From contig NZ_MOWM01000011.1 in the NCBI RefSeq assembly GCF_016082275.1, positions 42,033-106,032 of the forward strand: DNA of 64,000 bases, given 5' to 3'. Below are positions 48,160-56,844 of this stretch, piece after piece (position 1 is the first letter of the stretch; each line of letters begins with the position of its first letter). Made by a program: the position numbers and the translations under genes. This DNA comes from Variovorax sp. E3 (GTDB lineage Bacteria; Pseudomonadota; Gammaproteobacteria; Burkholderiales; Burkholderiaceae_C). Below the pieces are notes generated by a model, which searched no databases, had not been told where the DNA came from, and saw only the letters and a program-made list of their open reading frames with translations.

Positions 48160-48185
48160 TGCATGCTCCTGTTGAAGTGGATTGA

Positions 48186-48940
48186 TCAAATGGTTCGGCC
48201 GCCGTCCACGGGGAACTCGAGGCCGGTGAAGAATTCAGCGCTATCGCTGGCGAGGAAAACCGCCGCGGCCGCGACGTCCCTGGGTTCCGAGAACGCCCGA
48301 GCGGGATCGTGGTCAGGAATTTCGCGCGGTTCTCAGGGGTGTCGGGCATGCCGAGGAACTGCTCGAACATGGCCGTCAGTCCCATCACCGGGCAGATCGC
48401 ATTGACACGGATCTTTTCGGGGCCCAGTTCGACGGCCATGGCTTTCGACAGCAGATTGACCGCGCCCTTCGAGGCGTTGTACCAAGTGAGGCCGGGGCGC
48501 GGGCGAATGCCCGCTGTGGAGCCCACGTTGAGAATCACGCCGCCGGTGCCACGCGCCCGCAGCACGGGCAGCACGGCGTTCGTCATGTAGTAGATTGACT
48601 TCACGTTGATCGCGAACACGCGGTCGAACGTCGCTTCGTCGACCTGCAGCATCGGCTGGTTGTCGTGCGTCATTCCTGCGTTGTTGACGACGATGTCCGG
48701 GACCCCGAAGGTGTTCACACAATGCTGGACCATCGCGTCGACATCCTGGCGCGCCGAGACGTCGCACGCGAAGGCGGTCGCGCTGGCGCCCAATGCGTCC
48801 GCGACCCTGCGGGCGCCGTCGCCGTTGATGTCCGCCACCACGACCTTGGCTCCCTGGGCGACGTAGGCGTGGGCGATGCCTTCGCCGAAGCCGCTGGCGG
48901 CGCCGGTCACGATGGCGATCTTGTTGTTCAATTGGCTCAT
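48186..48940 (-). pseudogene. Short-chain dehydrogenase/reductase (frameshifted)
   Basis: A classical SDR, ~251 residues joined. IAIVTGAASGFGEGIAHAYV, VNNAGMTHDNQPMLQ, Ser in VGSTAGIRPRPG, Tyr/Lys in WYNASKGAVNLL, INPVM-like VNAICPVMGLTAMF. Near 48303 the frame breaks after TIPLGR; the expected end FSEPRDVAAAAVFLAS, SAEFFTGLEFPVDGGRTI is one frame over and stops at TGA 48186-48188. The shift would remove the last helix and the C-terminal signature if real. The gene lies between livF2 and the CMD gene, with a 26-bp gap to the latter that holds its Shine-Dalgarno. Confidence 0.87.
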
Positions 48941-48985
48941 GGGATGGCTCTCTCCTTCACGGATAGGGGGAATGGGAATAGGTGT

Positions 48986-49660
48986 TCAGCCCACGCAGGC
49001 TGCGGCATTGGGCTGCAGGGCGCCGCGCTCCAGCGTCAGCGTCTGGTCGGGGATGTCGCCCAGCAAGCTGGCGTTCGACTCGGTCACGACGACGCACAGG
49101 TCGGGCCGCAGCTGGCGCAATCGCCCCAGGGCTTCGGCGTACTGCAGCGCCAAAACCGGCGCCAGGCCCTGGAAGGGCTCGTCAAGCAAGACGACACGGG
49201 TGCCGACCATCAGGGCCCGCCCCAGGGCCACCATCTTTCCCTGGCCCCCCGAGAGCGCGGCGCCGGAGCGATTGCACAGTTCCTTGAGCTGTGGAACCAC
49301 TTGGAAGACAGAGTCGAGTCGCAACCGGATCTCCGCTTCGCCGAGGCGGAGCACTTCGCACGGCATGCGCAGGTTCTCAAGCACGGACAGAGTCGGAAAA
49401 ATGACACGGTCCTCCGGTGCGTAGCCGATGCCCAGGGCGGCGCGGCGATGGCCCGCAAGGCCCACAAGCTCATGGCCGTCCAGGCTGATCGAGCCCGCCT
49501 TCGCGCCCAACAGACCCATGATCGTGCGCAGCATGGTGGTCTTGCCGGCGCCATTGCGCCCGACCACCGCCACGGTGGTCGCGGCCTGCAACTCGGCGCT
49601 CACGGACCGCAGGACGCTGGTGCCAGCCAGCTCCACACTCACGTGTTCCAGTTTCAGCAT
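48986..49660 (-). CDS. livF: Branched-chain-type ABC transporter ATPase (LivF), second system
   Basis: A 224-residue ATPase: Walker A GRNGAGKTTML near residue 34, Q-loop APEDRVIFPTLSVLENL, signature LSGGQGKMVALGRAL, Walker B VVLLDEPFQGLAP. The expected H-loop His is not clear: VVVTESNASLL has Ser/Asn where a His is normal, which is unusual. ATG 49660 overlaps the livG stop (TGATG); a GTG one codon upstream is also possible. Second liv system of the window, not close to the 17.5-22.3 kb one. Confidence 0.93.
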   Translation of the reverse strand: MLKLEHVSVELAGTSVLRSVSAELQAATTVAVVGRNGAGKTTMLRTIMGLLGAKAGSISLDGHELVGLAGHRRAALGIGYAPEDRVIFPTLSVLENLRMPCEVLRLGEAEIRLRLDSVFQVVPQLKELCNRSGAALSGGQGKMVALGRALMVGTRVVLLDEPFQGLAPVLALQYAEALGRLRQLRPDLCVVVTESNASLLGDIPDQTLTLERGALQPNAAACVG

Positions 49661-50403
49661 CACGCGCTCCCCAGAATTTCACGTCGGACCTGCTCGTTGC
49701 GCAGCACTTCGGCCGGAGGGCCGTCCGCGGCGACGCGGCCTGCAATCCAGGCAGCGACACGCGTGGCGTAGCGGTTGACGATGTCGATGTCGTGCTCGAC
49801 GAACCAGCAGGTGACACGGCGCTCCTCGAGCGCGCCCATCAACGTGGCCATGAGGGTGTGCTTGTCTTCCGAAGCCACGCCGCTGGTGGGCTCATCCATG
49901 ATCAGCAGCTTCGGGTTCAGCATCAGCGCCATGGCGACGTCGAGCAGCTTCCTGTGTCCTTCCGGAAGCGAGGACGCCGGCAGACTCGCGCGGTCGCGAA
50001 GTCCGACAAGTTCCAACGTGTGATCGATCTCGTGCTTGTCGACCGAATCGGAAAGCGCGCGGAAGACGCCGAGCTGACGCATCCGGGCCGCCGCGGCGAT
50101 CTCGAGGCACTGCCGTACGGTGTGTTCCAGGAAGAGCTGAGGCAGCTGGAAGGAGCGCGCCAGGCCTCGATGGACGATCACGCGCGCAGGCAAGTGCGTG
50201 ATGTCGCGACCATCGAAGAAGACGCGGCCGCTGCTGGGCTTCAGGAAGCCCGTGCAGATGTTGACGAAGGTGGTCTTTCCAGCCCCGTTCTGTCCGATCA
50301 CCGCGAGGCGCTCGCCCGCATGCAACTCGAAGTCGATCTTGTCTGCGGCGACGACGCCACCGAAATGCAGCGTCAGGCCTTGCGTGCGAACCAGCGGTTC
50401 CAT
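49660..50403 (-). CDS. livG: Branched-chain-type ABC transporter ATPase (LivG), second system
   Basis: A 247-residue ATPase: Walker A GQNGAGKTTFV near residue 38, GLARSFQLPQLFLEHTV, signature region LPEGHRKLLDVAMAL, Walker B LLIMDEPTSGV, H-loop FVEHDIDIVN. The signature has LPEGHRK in place of LSGGQ, an acceptable liv-type variant. ATG 50403 follows CAAGGAG and lies 31 bp inside the end of livM. Probably co-translated with livM and livF. Confidence 0.94.
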   Translation of the reverse strand: MEPLVRTQGLTLHFGGVVAADKIDFELHAGERLAVIGQNGAGKTTFVNICTGFLKPSSGRVFFDGRDITHLPARVIVHRGLARSFQLPQLFLEHTVRQCLEIAAAARMRQLGVFRALSDSVDKHEIDHTLELVGLRDRASLPASSLPEGHRKLLDVAMALMLNPKLLIMDEPTSGVASEDKHTLMATLMGALEERRVTCWFVEHDIDIVNRYATRVAAWIAGRVAADGPPAEVLRNEQVRREILGSA

Positions 50404-51356
50404 CTTGACTCCTTGTTTGCAGGTTGGACCCGCGTCGTGGAACGGCGCCACATGAGCCCGACGATGCCTTCGGGTGCGGCGAGAATCACTGCGATCAAGG
50501 TGCCGCCGAGCAGCATCTGCCAGACGCCGGTCAAGTAGGCACCGGCGAACAGCTTGACGAGCTCGAAGACAAGGGCGCCGACGAACGCGCCGAATGCATG
50601 GCCGGCGCCGCCCAGAATGGCGATGAACACATACTCGCCCGAGCGCAGCCAGGAACCCATGTCGGGAGTCACCAGTCCCTGAATCAGTGCGAAGAGCGCG
50701 CCGGACAATCCCACCAGAGCCACGGACAGCATGTAGCCTTGCCACAGGATCCGCCGAGCGGAAAGGCCGAGGTATTCCAGCCGTGTTTCGTTCGTCTTCA
50801 GCCCGGCCATGGCTTCGCCACTCGCGGAGCGGAAGTAGCGCTGGACCAGCCATCCCAGGCCGATGGAGAGCAGCAACGAAATGACCAGTAGGGCGGTCTC
50901 GAAATGGCCCCGGTCCAGCTCGATGCCCAACAGGTGCGGTCGGACGATGCGCAGTCCGTCGGTGCCTCCCGTCCAGGTGTAGAGCTTGCCGATGAGCGAG
51001 TACAGCACCATGCACACGGCAAGATTGAGCATGCCGAAAAAGATGCCGCGGTAGCGCACCACGAACAGGCCGACGATGGCGCCCACGCACAGGCTTGCGA
51101 ACGTTCCCGCAACGATCAGCGTGAGCGCATCGAGTTGCGGCCAGGCGCGCGCCAGGAACGCGACGGCGTAGCCTGAAACGCAGGCATACAGAGCGTGTCC
51201 GAACGAGATCTGCCCTGCGCGCATCAGGACGGAGACGCCCAGGGCCGCCAGACCGAAACTGAGCGAGACGATGGCAGGGGTCTTGGTCCAGGGAGCCAGC
51301 AGACCCAACAGCAGTACCAGGGCGGAACCAACGAAAACAAGAAACCGAATCAGCAT
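50373..51356 (-). CDS. livM: Branched-chain-type ABC transporter permease (LivM), second system
   Basis: A 327-residue membrane permease with about nine to ten hydrophobic stretches. LivM motifs: SLSFGLAALGVSVLMRAGQI, SFGHALYACVSGYAVAF, RYRGIFFGMLNLAVCM, LKTNETRLEYLGLSARRI (coupling loop) and FIAILGGAGHAFGAFVGALV. ATG 51356 overlaps the livH stop by one base (TGATG). It ends in a basic tail (SRWNRWFARKA) that overlaps livG. Confidence 0.94.
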   Translation of the reverse strand: MLIRFLVFVGSALVLLLGLLAPWTKTPAIVSLSFGLAALGVSVLMRAGQISFGHALYACVSGYAVAFLARAWPQLDALTLIVAGTFASLCVGAIVGLFVVRYRGIFFGMLNLAVCMVLYSLIGKLYTWTGGTDGLRIVRPHLLGIELDRGHFETALLVISLLLSIGLGWLVQRYFRSASGEAMAGLKTNETRLEYLGLSARRILWQGYMLSVALVGLSGALFALIQGLVTPDMGSWLRSGEYVFIAILGGAGHAFGAFVGALVFELVKLFAGAYLTGVWQMLLGGTLIAVILAAPEGIVGLMWRRSTTRVQPANKESRWNRWFARKA

Positions 51357-52261
51357 CAGATCCTCCGGGCCTGGGCGACCGTGAACAGGCCATTCGGGCG
51401 GACCAGGAGTACCGCCACCATGATCAGGTAGGGAACGGCCACCTCGAGCTCTGGCAGGGTGTAGACGGCCATGGCACGGGCCAGGCCGATCAGGACGGCG
51501 GCAATCAGTGCGCCGGTGATCTGCCCCAGTCCCGCGGTGGCCACGACGGCGAACGAGAGAACGATCATGTCGGTCCCCGCGCCGGGCACGAGCGACGTGG
51601 TCGGCGCCGCCAGGGCTCCGCCCAGCGCGCCCAGGACTCCTCCGAGGACGAAGGTCAACAGACCGATCCGCTTCGCGTTGATGCCCAGAGCCGTTGCCAC
51701 TTCCCGGTTGTGAGTGACCACCACGAGCTGGCGTCCCAGCGGCGTGCGTCGCAGGAAGTACAGCAGGCCAAGGTAGATCGAAAGGGCCACCGCCGGAACC
51801 AGGATCAGTTGGTACCGCGTGTAGGTCACGTCGAAGAGGTCCAGTGTCCCGAGCCTGGAGACGATGTCACTCGCCGTATAGGGCTCCGTTCCCCAGATCA
51901 GTCGCTGGACATCCTCGAGCACCATGAAGGCCGCGAAGGTCACGAGGAGTTGCAGGATCGGGTCCTTGTCCTGGACGCGGCGCAGCAGCCCGGCTTCCAG
52001 GCCCGATCCGAGGATCACGCCCACGACCAGTGCCGCGCACAGAAGTCCGGCCAGCAGGACGACGGTTCCGGCGTCGGCCTTGATCAGCAGCGCGGTGATG
52101 GTCGCCGCCGTGTAGCCGCCGAAGGCGTACAGAGCGCCGTGAGCGACGTTGACGATGCCCATCACACCGAAGATGAGCGTCAGACCCAATGAGACGAGGA
52201 ACAGGAGGCCGGCGTAGGAGATGCCGTCCGCCAGCGCCAGCAGGAAAAGATCGAGTGTCAT
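51356..52261 (-). CDS. livH: Branched-chain-type ABC transporter permease (LivH), second system
   Basis: A 301-residue membrane permease. Motifs: LTLIFGVMGIVNVAHGALYA, LLVTFAAFMVLEDVQRLIWG, the coupling loop VVTHNREVATALGINAKRI and VVATAGLGQITGALIAAVLI. I chose ATG 52261; the frame is open far upstream inside the livK gene, but the family starts here. It follows livK2 by 11 bp. Confidence 0.93.
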   Translation of the reverse strand: MTLDLFLLALADGISYAGLLFLVSLGLTLIFGVMGIVNVAHGALYAFGGYTAATITALLIKADAGTVVLLAGLLCAALVVGVILGSGLEAGLLRRVQDKDPILQLLVTFAAFMVLEDVQRLIWGTEPYTASDIVSRLGTLDLFDVTYTRYQLILVPAVALSIYLGLLYFLRRTPLGRQLVVVTHNREVATALGINAKRIGLLTFVLGGVLGALGGALAAPTTSLVPGAGTDMIVLSFAVVATAGLGQITGALIAAVLIGLARAMAVYTLPELEVAVPYLIMVAVLLVRPNGLFTVAQARRI

Positions 52262-52272
52262 GCGAAGCGGTC

Positions 52273-53595
52273 TCAGCGTGGAGCGGTGATGGCGCGGATG
52301 CGATCGCTGCGCACGATGGCCGGGTCGAGCGTTCCGATCCACTCCGAACTCTTGCGGCCGACGGGTGTGGCAACGAGTTCGGCAGGCACGTAGATCAGCT
52401 GGTCCACGATCGGGAAGGGGTAGTCCGGCACAGTTCGGGTGATGCCCATCAGTTGGCCCTGCATCGCCTGGCCGTCCTCGCGGATGCGTATCGGGCGCGA
52501 GAGTCCCTGGAACTGCAGCCCGCGCATGGCCTGTGCCACCTGTTCCGTGCTGGGCCATTGGCCCTTGCCGGACTTGCGCGCCGCGGCATGTGCGTCGGCC
52601 CAGGCCTGCAGGCCCGCGACGAGCTGGGAGACGGCGAAGATCGGGTAGCTGCCTGTCTTGGCGCGGAAGGTACCGACGAAGGCTTTGTGCCTGGGGTCCG
52701 ACGCGAACTCGGGATCGGCGAAGTAGGCGTCGCCACGCATGCCGACCATCACGCCCTGCGGCATCGATTTCCCGAGCCGCTCGATCGACCCCTCGCCGAT
52801 GCTCAGCAGCCATTGCGATGTCTTGTGCAAGCCTCGCTGCGTGCTTTGGCGGATGAGGGTGTCGAGGTCGCCGCCCCAGGCCGAGGAAAAGACGACCTCG
52901 GGCTTGAGGGCTTGCAGGCGCGTGATTTCGGTGGAGTAGTCTGGAGCCCCCAGCTTGGGGAACAGCTCGGCCACGATCTTCACGTCAGGCTTGAGCGTCA
53001 GTAGCGCCTTGCGGAACATCTCCCAGGAGTCACGCCCCCAGGAGTAGTCCTGGTTGACCACGGCGACCGTCTTGACGTTGGGGCGCACCCGCAGCAGATG
53101 GATGGCTGCCGAGACCATTTCCATCTCGGCGTTGGAGACGGTGCGGAACACGTATTTGTACTGCCTGTCCTCGAGCAGCTTCTCCGTGCCGCAGTTCCAC
53201 ATGACGTTGAGGACCTTCAGATCTTCGGCCACGGGCGCCACCGTATTGCAGGTGCCGCTGGAGATGGCCGCGAACATGACCTTCACCCCCTGCTCCTGAA
53301 CAAGACGCCGGTACTCGGTCAGCAGCTTCTCGGTTCCGAGGCCTTCGTCGAGAAAATGGGGCACCAGCTTGGCGCCGTCGATGCCGCCAACCGCATTGAC
53401 CTGGTCGATCCAGACTTGCGCACCCGCTTTCGCGGGTATGCCCTGAACCGCGCCGGCGCCCGACATGAAGGTGGCGATGCCGATGTGCAATTCGGCCGGC
53501 TTCGCGGTCTGTGCGTATGCGCCTGTCGCGGCGGTGCTGATCGCCAGGGCCGCCAACGTCAGCTTTCGTGCGAAATGATGAATGGAGTTCTTCAT
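52273..53595 (-). CDS. livK: ABC transporter substrate-binding protein (LivK-type), second system, copy 2
   Basis: A 440-residue periplasmic receptor. Signal peptide to about residue 28 (ends ATGAYAQ). Seen: AELHIGIATFMSGAGAVQGI, LLTEYRRLVQEQGVKVMFAA, VAEDLKVLNVMWNCGTEKLL, KTVAVVNQDYSWGRDSWEMF and FFPKLGAPDYSTEITRL-like FPKLGAPDYSTEITRLQAL. A clear tandem paralogue of the gene at 53612 (most blocks shared). The pair sits in front of one set of permease and ATPase genes, so two ligands, or one ligand with two affinities, may feed one channel. Confidence 0.93.
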   Translation of the reverse strand: MKNSIHHFARKLTLAALAISTAATGAYAQTAKPAELHIGIATFMSGAGAVQGIPAKAGAQVWIDQVNAVGGIDGAKLVPHFLDEGLGTEKLLTEYRRLVQEQGVKVMFAAISSGTCNTVAPVAEDLKVLNVMWNCGTEKLLEDRQYKYVFRTVSNAEMEMVSAAIHLLRVRPNVKTVAVVNQDYSWGRDSWEMFRKALLTLKPDVKIVAELFPKLGAPDYSTEITRLQALKPEVVFSSAWGGDLDTLIRQSTQRGLHKTSQWLLSIGEGSIERLGKSMPQGVMVGMRGDAYFADPEFASDPRHKAFVGTFRAKTGSYPIFAVSQLVAGLQAWADAHAAARKSGKGQWPSTEQVAQAMRGLQFQGLSRPIRIREDGQAMQGQLMGITRTVPDYPFPIVDQLIYVPAELVATPVGRKSSEWIGTLDPAIVRSDRIRAITAPR

Positions 53596-53611
53596 TGCCG
53601 ACGGTCCTTGA

Positions 53612-54916
53612 CTAGCGCGCGCCGATTGTCTTGATTTGCGGGGACTTCAGCAGCTCGGGCTTGAGGGTTTTGACCCAGTCGGTGGACTTCTGCCCCGCGG
53701 GCGCCGTGACCATCTCGGCCGGGATGTAGGTGAGTTGGTCGATCACGGGGAATGGGTGCAGGGGCGTCATCTTCGTGACGCCAAGCAGCGATCCCTGCAG
53801 GGCCTGCCCGTCCTCACGCATGCGGATCGGGCGCGACAGCGACCGGTATTCCAGGCTGCGCATGGCGCTGGCAACCTGCTCCGTGTTCGGCCACTGCCCG
53901 CCGTTGTCCTTCATCGCCTTGACATGGGCATCCACCATGGCCTGCAGTGCTTGCGTGATGTGGCCGACGGGGTAGATCGGATAGGCACCGGTCTTCGCGC
54001 GGAACTTCTCGACGAACGCCTTGACCTTCGGGTCGTTCTGGAACTCCGGGTCGGCAAAGTAGACGTCACCCTGCATGCCGACCAGCACCCCGTCTGGCAC
54101 CGTGTTGCCCAGAAGCTGCAGCGAGCTCTCCAGCAGCGGCATGACGAACTGGCTGTTCTTGAACAGGCCGCGCTGGGAGGCCTGGCGGACGAAGGTGGCC
54201 GCATCGCCACCCCACATGTTCGAGAACACGATGTCCGGCTTGATCGCCGCCAAACGGGTGATCTCGGTCGAGTAGTCCGATGCGCCCAGTTTCGGGAAAA
54301 TCTCCGCCACGAACTTCACGTCCGGCTTGAGGGCCGTGAGCGCGCCGCGAAACAGCTCCCATGCGTCACGGCCCGAGGCGTAGTCGGGGTTCACGATGGC
54401 GACCGTCTTGAAGTCCGGCTTGGTGCGCAACAGGTGGATCGTCGCCGCGATGATCTGCTGTGCCGACTGCGACGTCGTGCGAAAGACGTACTTGTAGCGG
54501 TGCTCTTCCAGGATCTTCTGAGTACTGCAATCCCACATGATGTTGAGCACCTTGAGATCCTCCGCGACCGGAGCAACGATGTTGCAGTTCCCGCTGGAGA
54601 TCGAAGCAAGCATGACCTTGATGCCCTGGTCTTGCACGAGGCGCCGATACTCGGACAGAAGTTTGTCGCCGCCCAGTCCCTCGTCGATATAGACGGGCGC
54701 GAGCTTGGTGCCGTTGATTCCGCCGGCGGCGTTGAACTCTTCGATCCATTGTTCCGCCGCCGCCTTGGCGGGAACGCCGAACACCGCGGCCGATCCTGAA
54801 AGGAACGTGGTGATGCCGATCTTGAGTTCGGCGGGCTTCGGTGTTTGTGCGTGCACGGAAAGGGCCGCGCCGCAAACCAACGCGCCGATGGCGCGCAATA
54901 GCTTGATATGTCTCAC
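53612..54916 (-). CDS. livK: ABC transporter substrate-binding protein (LivK-type), second system, copy 1
   Basis: A 434-residue periplasmic receptor with a signal peptide to about residue 24 (SVHAQ). Blocks shared with the 52273 protein: AELKIGITTFLSGSAAVFG, LLSEYRRLVQDQGIKVMLAS, VAEDLKVLNIMWDCSTQKIL, VAIVNPDYASGRDAWELF and FPKLGASDYSTEITRLAAI. First gene of the 13-gene minus-strand operon; its start lies 105 bp from the GntR operator. Such receptors bind amino acids, aromatic acids or amides; ligand unknown. Confidence 0.93.
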   Translation of the reverse strand: MRHIKLLRAIGALVCGAALSVHAQTPKPAELKIGITTFLSGSAAVFGVPAKAAAEQWIEEFNAAGGINGTKLAPVYIDEGLGGDKLLSEYRRLVQDQGIKVMLASISSGNCNIVAPVAEDLKVLNIMWDCSTQKILEEHRYKYVFRTTSQSAQQIIAATIHLLRTKPDFKTVAIVNPDYASGRDAWELFRGALTALKPDVKFVAEIFPKLGASDYSTEITRLAAIKPDIVFSNMWGGDAATFVRQASQRGLFKNSQFVMPLLESSLQLLGNTVPDGVLVGMQGDVYFADPEFQNDPKVKAFVEKFRAKTGAYPIYPVGHITQALQAMVDAHVKAMKDNGGQWPNTEQVASAMRSLEYRSLSRPIRMREDGQALQGSLLGVTKMTPLHPFPVIDQLTYIPAEMVTAPAGQKSTDWVKTLKPELLKSPQIKTIGAR

Positions 54917-55021
54917 TGTGTCTCCTTTTGCGCAGCTGTGAACTGCATTTGTCCGGCACCTTCGTGTGCCTTTGCGGAGACTCTATGGCCGGACCTCGTG
55001 GGTGGTCCAATACAGATTTAC

Positions 55022-55036
55022 GATTGTCGTACAATC
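55022..55036. promoter_or_regulatory. GntR operator
   Basis: Perfect dyad GATTGT - CGT - ACAATC; its core TTGTCGTACAA fits the FadR-subfamily GntR consensus T-N-G-T-N3-A-C-N-A exactly. Located between the divergent gntR (start 55109) and livK (start 54916) genes. Confidence 0.75.
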
Positions 55037-55108
55037 AGTTTTGTTATGGATGGCGGGATGCGGCTTTGGCATACTCGCTGCGATGCGTTTTCCAGAGAGG
55101 CGAGGCCC

Positions 55109-55795
55109 ATGAATGACGACGTGCTCTCCATTTCGCGCGAGTCGAGTTCTCTGCGCTCCCAAGTCTCGGATCGTCTTCGGCAGGCGATCCTGAGCGGGCG
55201 TTTCCCTCCAGGTGCGAAGCTGGTCGAGCGCGAGCTGTGCGAGTCGCTGGACATCAGCAGGACGCTGTTGCGCGAAGCCCTTCAGCATCTGCAGGCGGAG
55301 GGGCTCATCCAGATCGTGCCGCACCGAGGCCCCTCCGTTGCGAGCCTTTCCGCGCAGGAGGCGCGTGACATCTATCGCGTGCGCGAATCGCTCGAGGCGT
55401 TGGCGGGCGAGGGCTTTGCCCGACATGCGACCGCGCAGCAGATGCAGCGCCTGCGCGAGACCCTTGATGCGCTGGAGGCGATCGGCCAGCCCGTGTCCAC
55501 CGAGAAATTGCTGGAGGCCAAGAATCGCTTCTATTCGATTCTGTTGGAGGGTTGCGGCAACAGTATCGTGGGGCAGATGCTGACCCAGCTCAACAACAGG
55601 GTGACCCTCCTGCGGCGCAGATCACTGAGCCAGCCCGGTCGCTTGCCGCAGACATTGGCCGAACTGCGTGAGATCGTCGATGCCCTGGAAGCAAGGGATA
55701 CACGGCGCGCACGGAGCCTTTGCGCCGCACATGTGCGCAAGGCGGCTCAGGTCGCTGCCGCAAGCTTCGTGCAGGCGTCGAACGCAGCGAAGTGA
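55109..55795 (+). CDS. GntR-family transcriptional regulator (FadR subfamily)
   Basis: A 228-residue GntR/FCD regulator. Winged helix: SLRSQVSDRLRQAILSGRFP, PGAKLVERELCESLDISRTL, LREALQHLQAEGLIQIVPHR. The FCD effector domain (AQEARDIYRVRESLEALAGE, NRFYSILLEGCGNSIVGQML, ALEARDTRRARSLCAAHVRK) carries His/Asp positions used for metal-carboxylate ligands in this family. ATG 55109 has AGAGGCGAGG upstream; earlier in-frame codons are rejected because they would include the operator. Probably senses an acid of the operon and represses it. It stops 17 bp before the end of the next, convergent gene. Confidence 0.93.
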   Translation: MNDDVLSISRESSSLRSQVSDRLRQAILSGRFPPGAKLVERELCESLDISRTLLREALQHLQAEGLIQIVPHRGPSVASLSAQEARDIYRVRESLEALAGEGFARHATAQQMQRLRETLDALEAIGQPVSTEKLLEAKNRFYSILLEGCGNSIVGQMLTQLNNRVTLLRRRSLSQPGRLPQTLAELREIVDALEARDTRRARSLCAAHVRKAAQVAAASFVQASNAAK

Positions 55796-55811
55796 CACGC
55801 TCGCGCTGAAA

Positions 55812-56741
55812 TCACACGTGCAGCCGCGCCGGCCAGCTGCCCGACTGGACCAGCTCGGTGACTTGCAGGCGCATCGCCTCCAGCACCTTGTCGCGGGCAA
55901 ACGATGGCGCGCGCTCGTTTCGAAAGGCAAGAACGGCGGTGCGCATGACGACGGGGTCGACGATGCGGCGGACCCTGACCTCCTGCCTCTGGAGCTCGCC
56001 CGCGATGGCGGCGTGGGACAGGATGGTGTGACCCAGTCCCGCGGCAACTGCCTTCTTGATGTTTGCCAGGGCATCTATTTCCACCTCGACGTTCAACTGC
56101 AGATCGGCGGCTTGCGCCGCGCGCTCGATCACGGTCCTCAGGCCGTGGCCGCGCGCCGGAAGCAGAAGAGGCAGCGACGCGACCTCGTCCATGGTGGCGG
56201 TGTCGCCGTCGCGCTCACCCGCCGCACGGATGGGGCTGACCAGAAACAGGTCCTCGTCCAGAAGCGGTACGGTCTTGAGCCCCTTGCGGGCCGGTGCATC
56301 AAAAAGGACTGCGGCGTCGAGGCGGCCGTCCAGCAGCCATTCGAGCAGCCAGCCCGAATGAGCTTCCACGAGGCGCAGAGCCACCCGCGGCCAGTTGCGG
56401 CGGACCTGGGTCACCAACGGCAGGGTGAGCACCATGGAGATGGTGCAGGGCAGGCCCAGGGCCACATTCCCCTGTACATCTTCGCCGGCATGGCGGGCCG
56501 CGTCCTTGGCCAGCTCCACACTTCTGAACAGCTCGTGCCCGTGTTCGGACAGTGCCTTTCCGGCGGGCGTCAGTTCCACGCCTTTGGAAGTTCGCGCAAA
56601 CAGCCGGACGCCCAGTTCATCCTCCAGCCGTGCCACATGGGACGACAGGGCGGGCTGCGCCACGTGAGCGCGTTCCGCGGCGCGCGTGAATCCTCCAGCC
56701 TCCGCGACCAGCAGGAAGTAGCGAAGTTGCCGCAGATCCAT
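55812..56741 (-). CDS. LysR-family transcriptional regulator
   Basis: A 309-residue LysR regulator starting at ATG 56741 (MDLRQLRYFLLVAEAGGFT). HTH: RAAERAHVAQPALSSHVARL and EDELGVRLFARTSKGVELTP; effector domain follows with VALGLPCTISMVLTLPLVTQ and VAAGLGHTILSHAAIAGEL. The Nac/Cbl-type start and overall design place it with regulators of aromatic or nitrogen catabolism, without a firm assignment. Last in the minus-strand group (hypothetical, SDR) and convergent to gntR. The frame is open upstream to 57011, inside the neighbouring gene; I rejected that extension. Confidence 0.92.
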   Translation of the reverse strand: MDLRQLRYFLLVAEAGGFTRAAERAHVAQPALSSHVARLEDELGVRLFARTSKGVELTPAGKALSEHGHELFRSVELAKDAARHAGEDVQGNVALGLPCTISMVLTLPLVTQVRRNWPRVALRLVEAHSGWLLEWLLDGRLDAAVLFDAPARKGLKTVPLLDEDLFLVSPIRAAGERDGDTATMDEVASLPLLLPARGHGLRTVIERAAQAADLQLNVEVEIDALANIKKAVAAGLGHTILSHAAIAGELQRQEVRVRRIVDPVVMRTAVLAFRNERAPSFARDKVLEAMRLQVTELVQSGSWPARLHV

Positions 56742-56844
56742 CTCGAATCGCCTACGTCCGGCGGCTGCGCGCCGATGCGGTGCCGGCGGCGCCAGCGCCG
56801 AAGCGCCTGCTGTCCGCTGTCGAGAAGGAAGACCGGCGCGGCAT

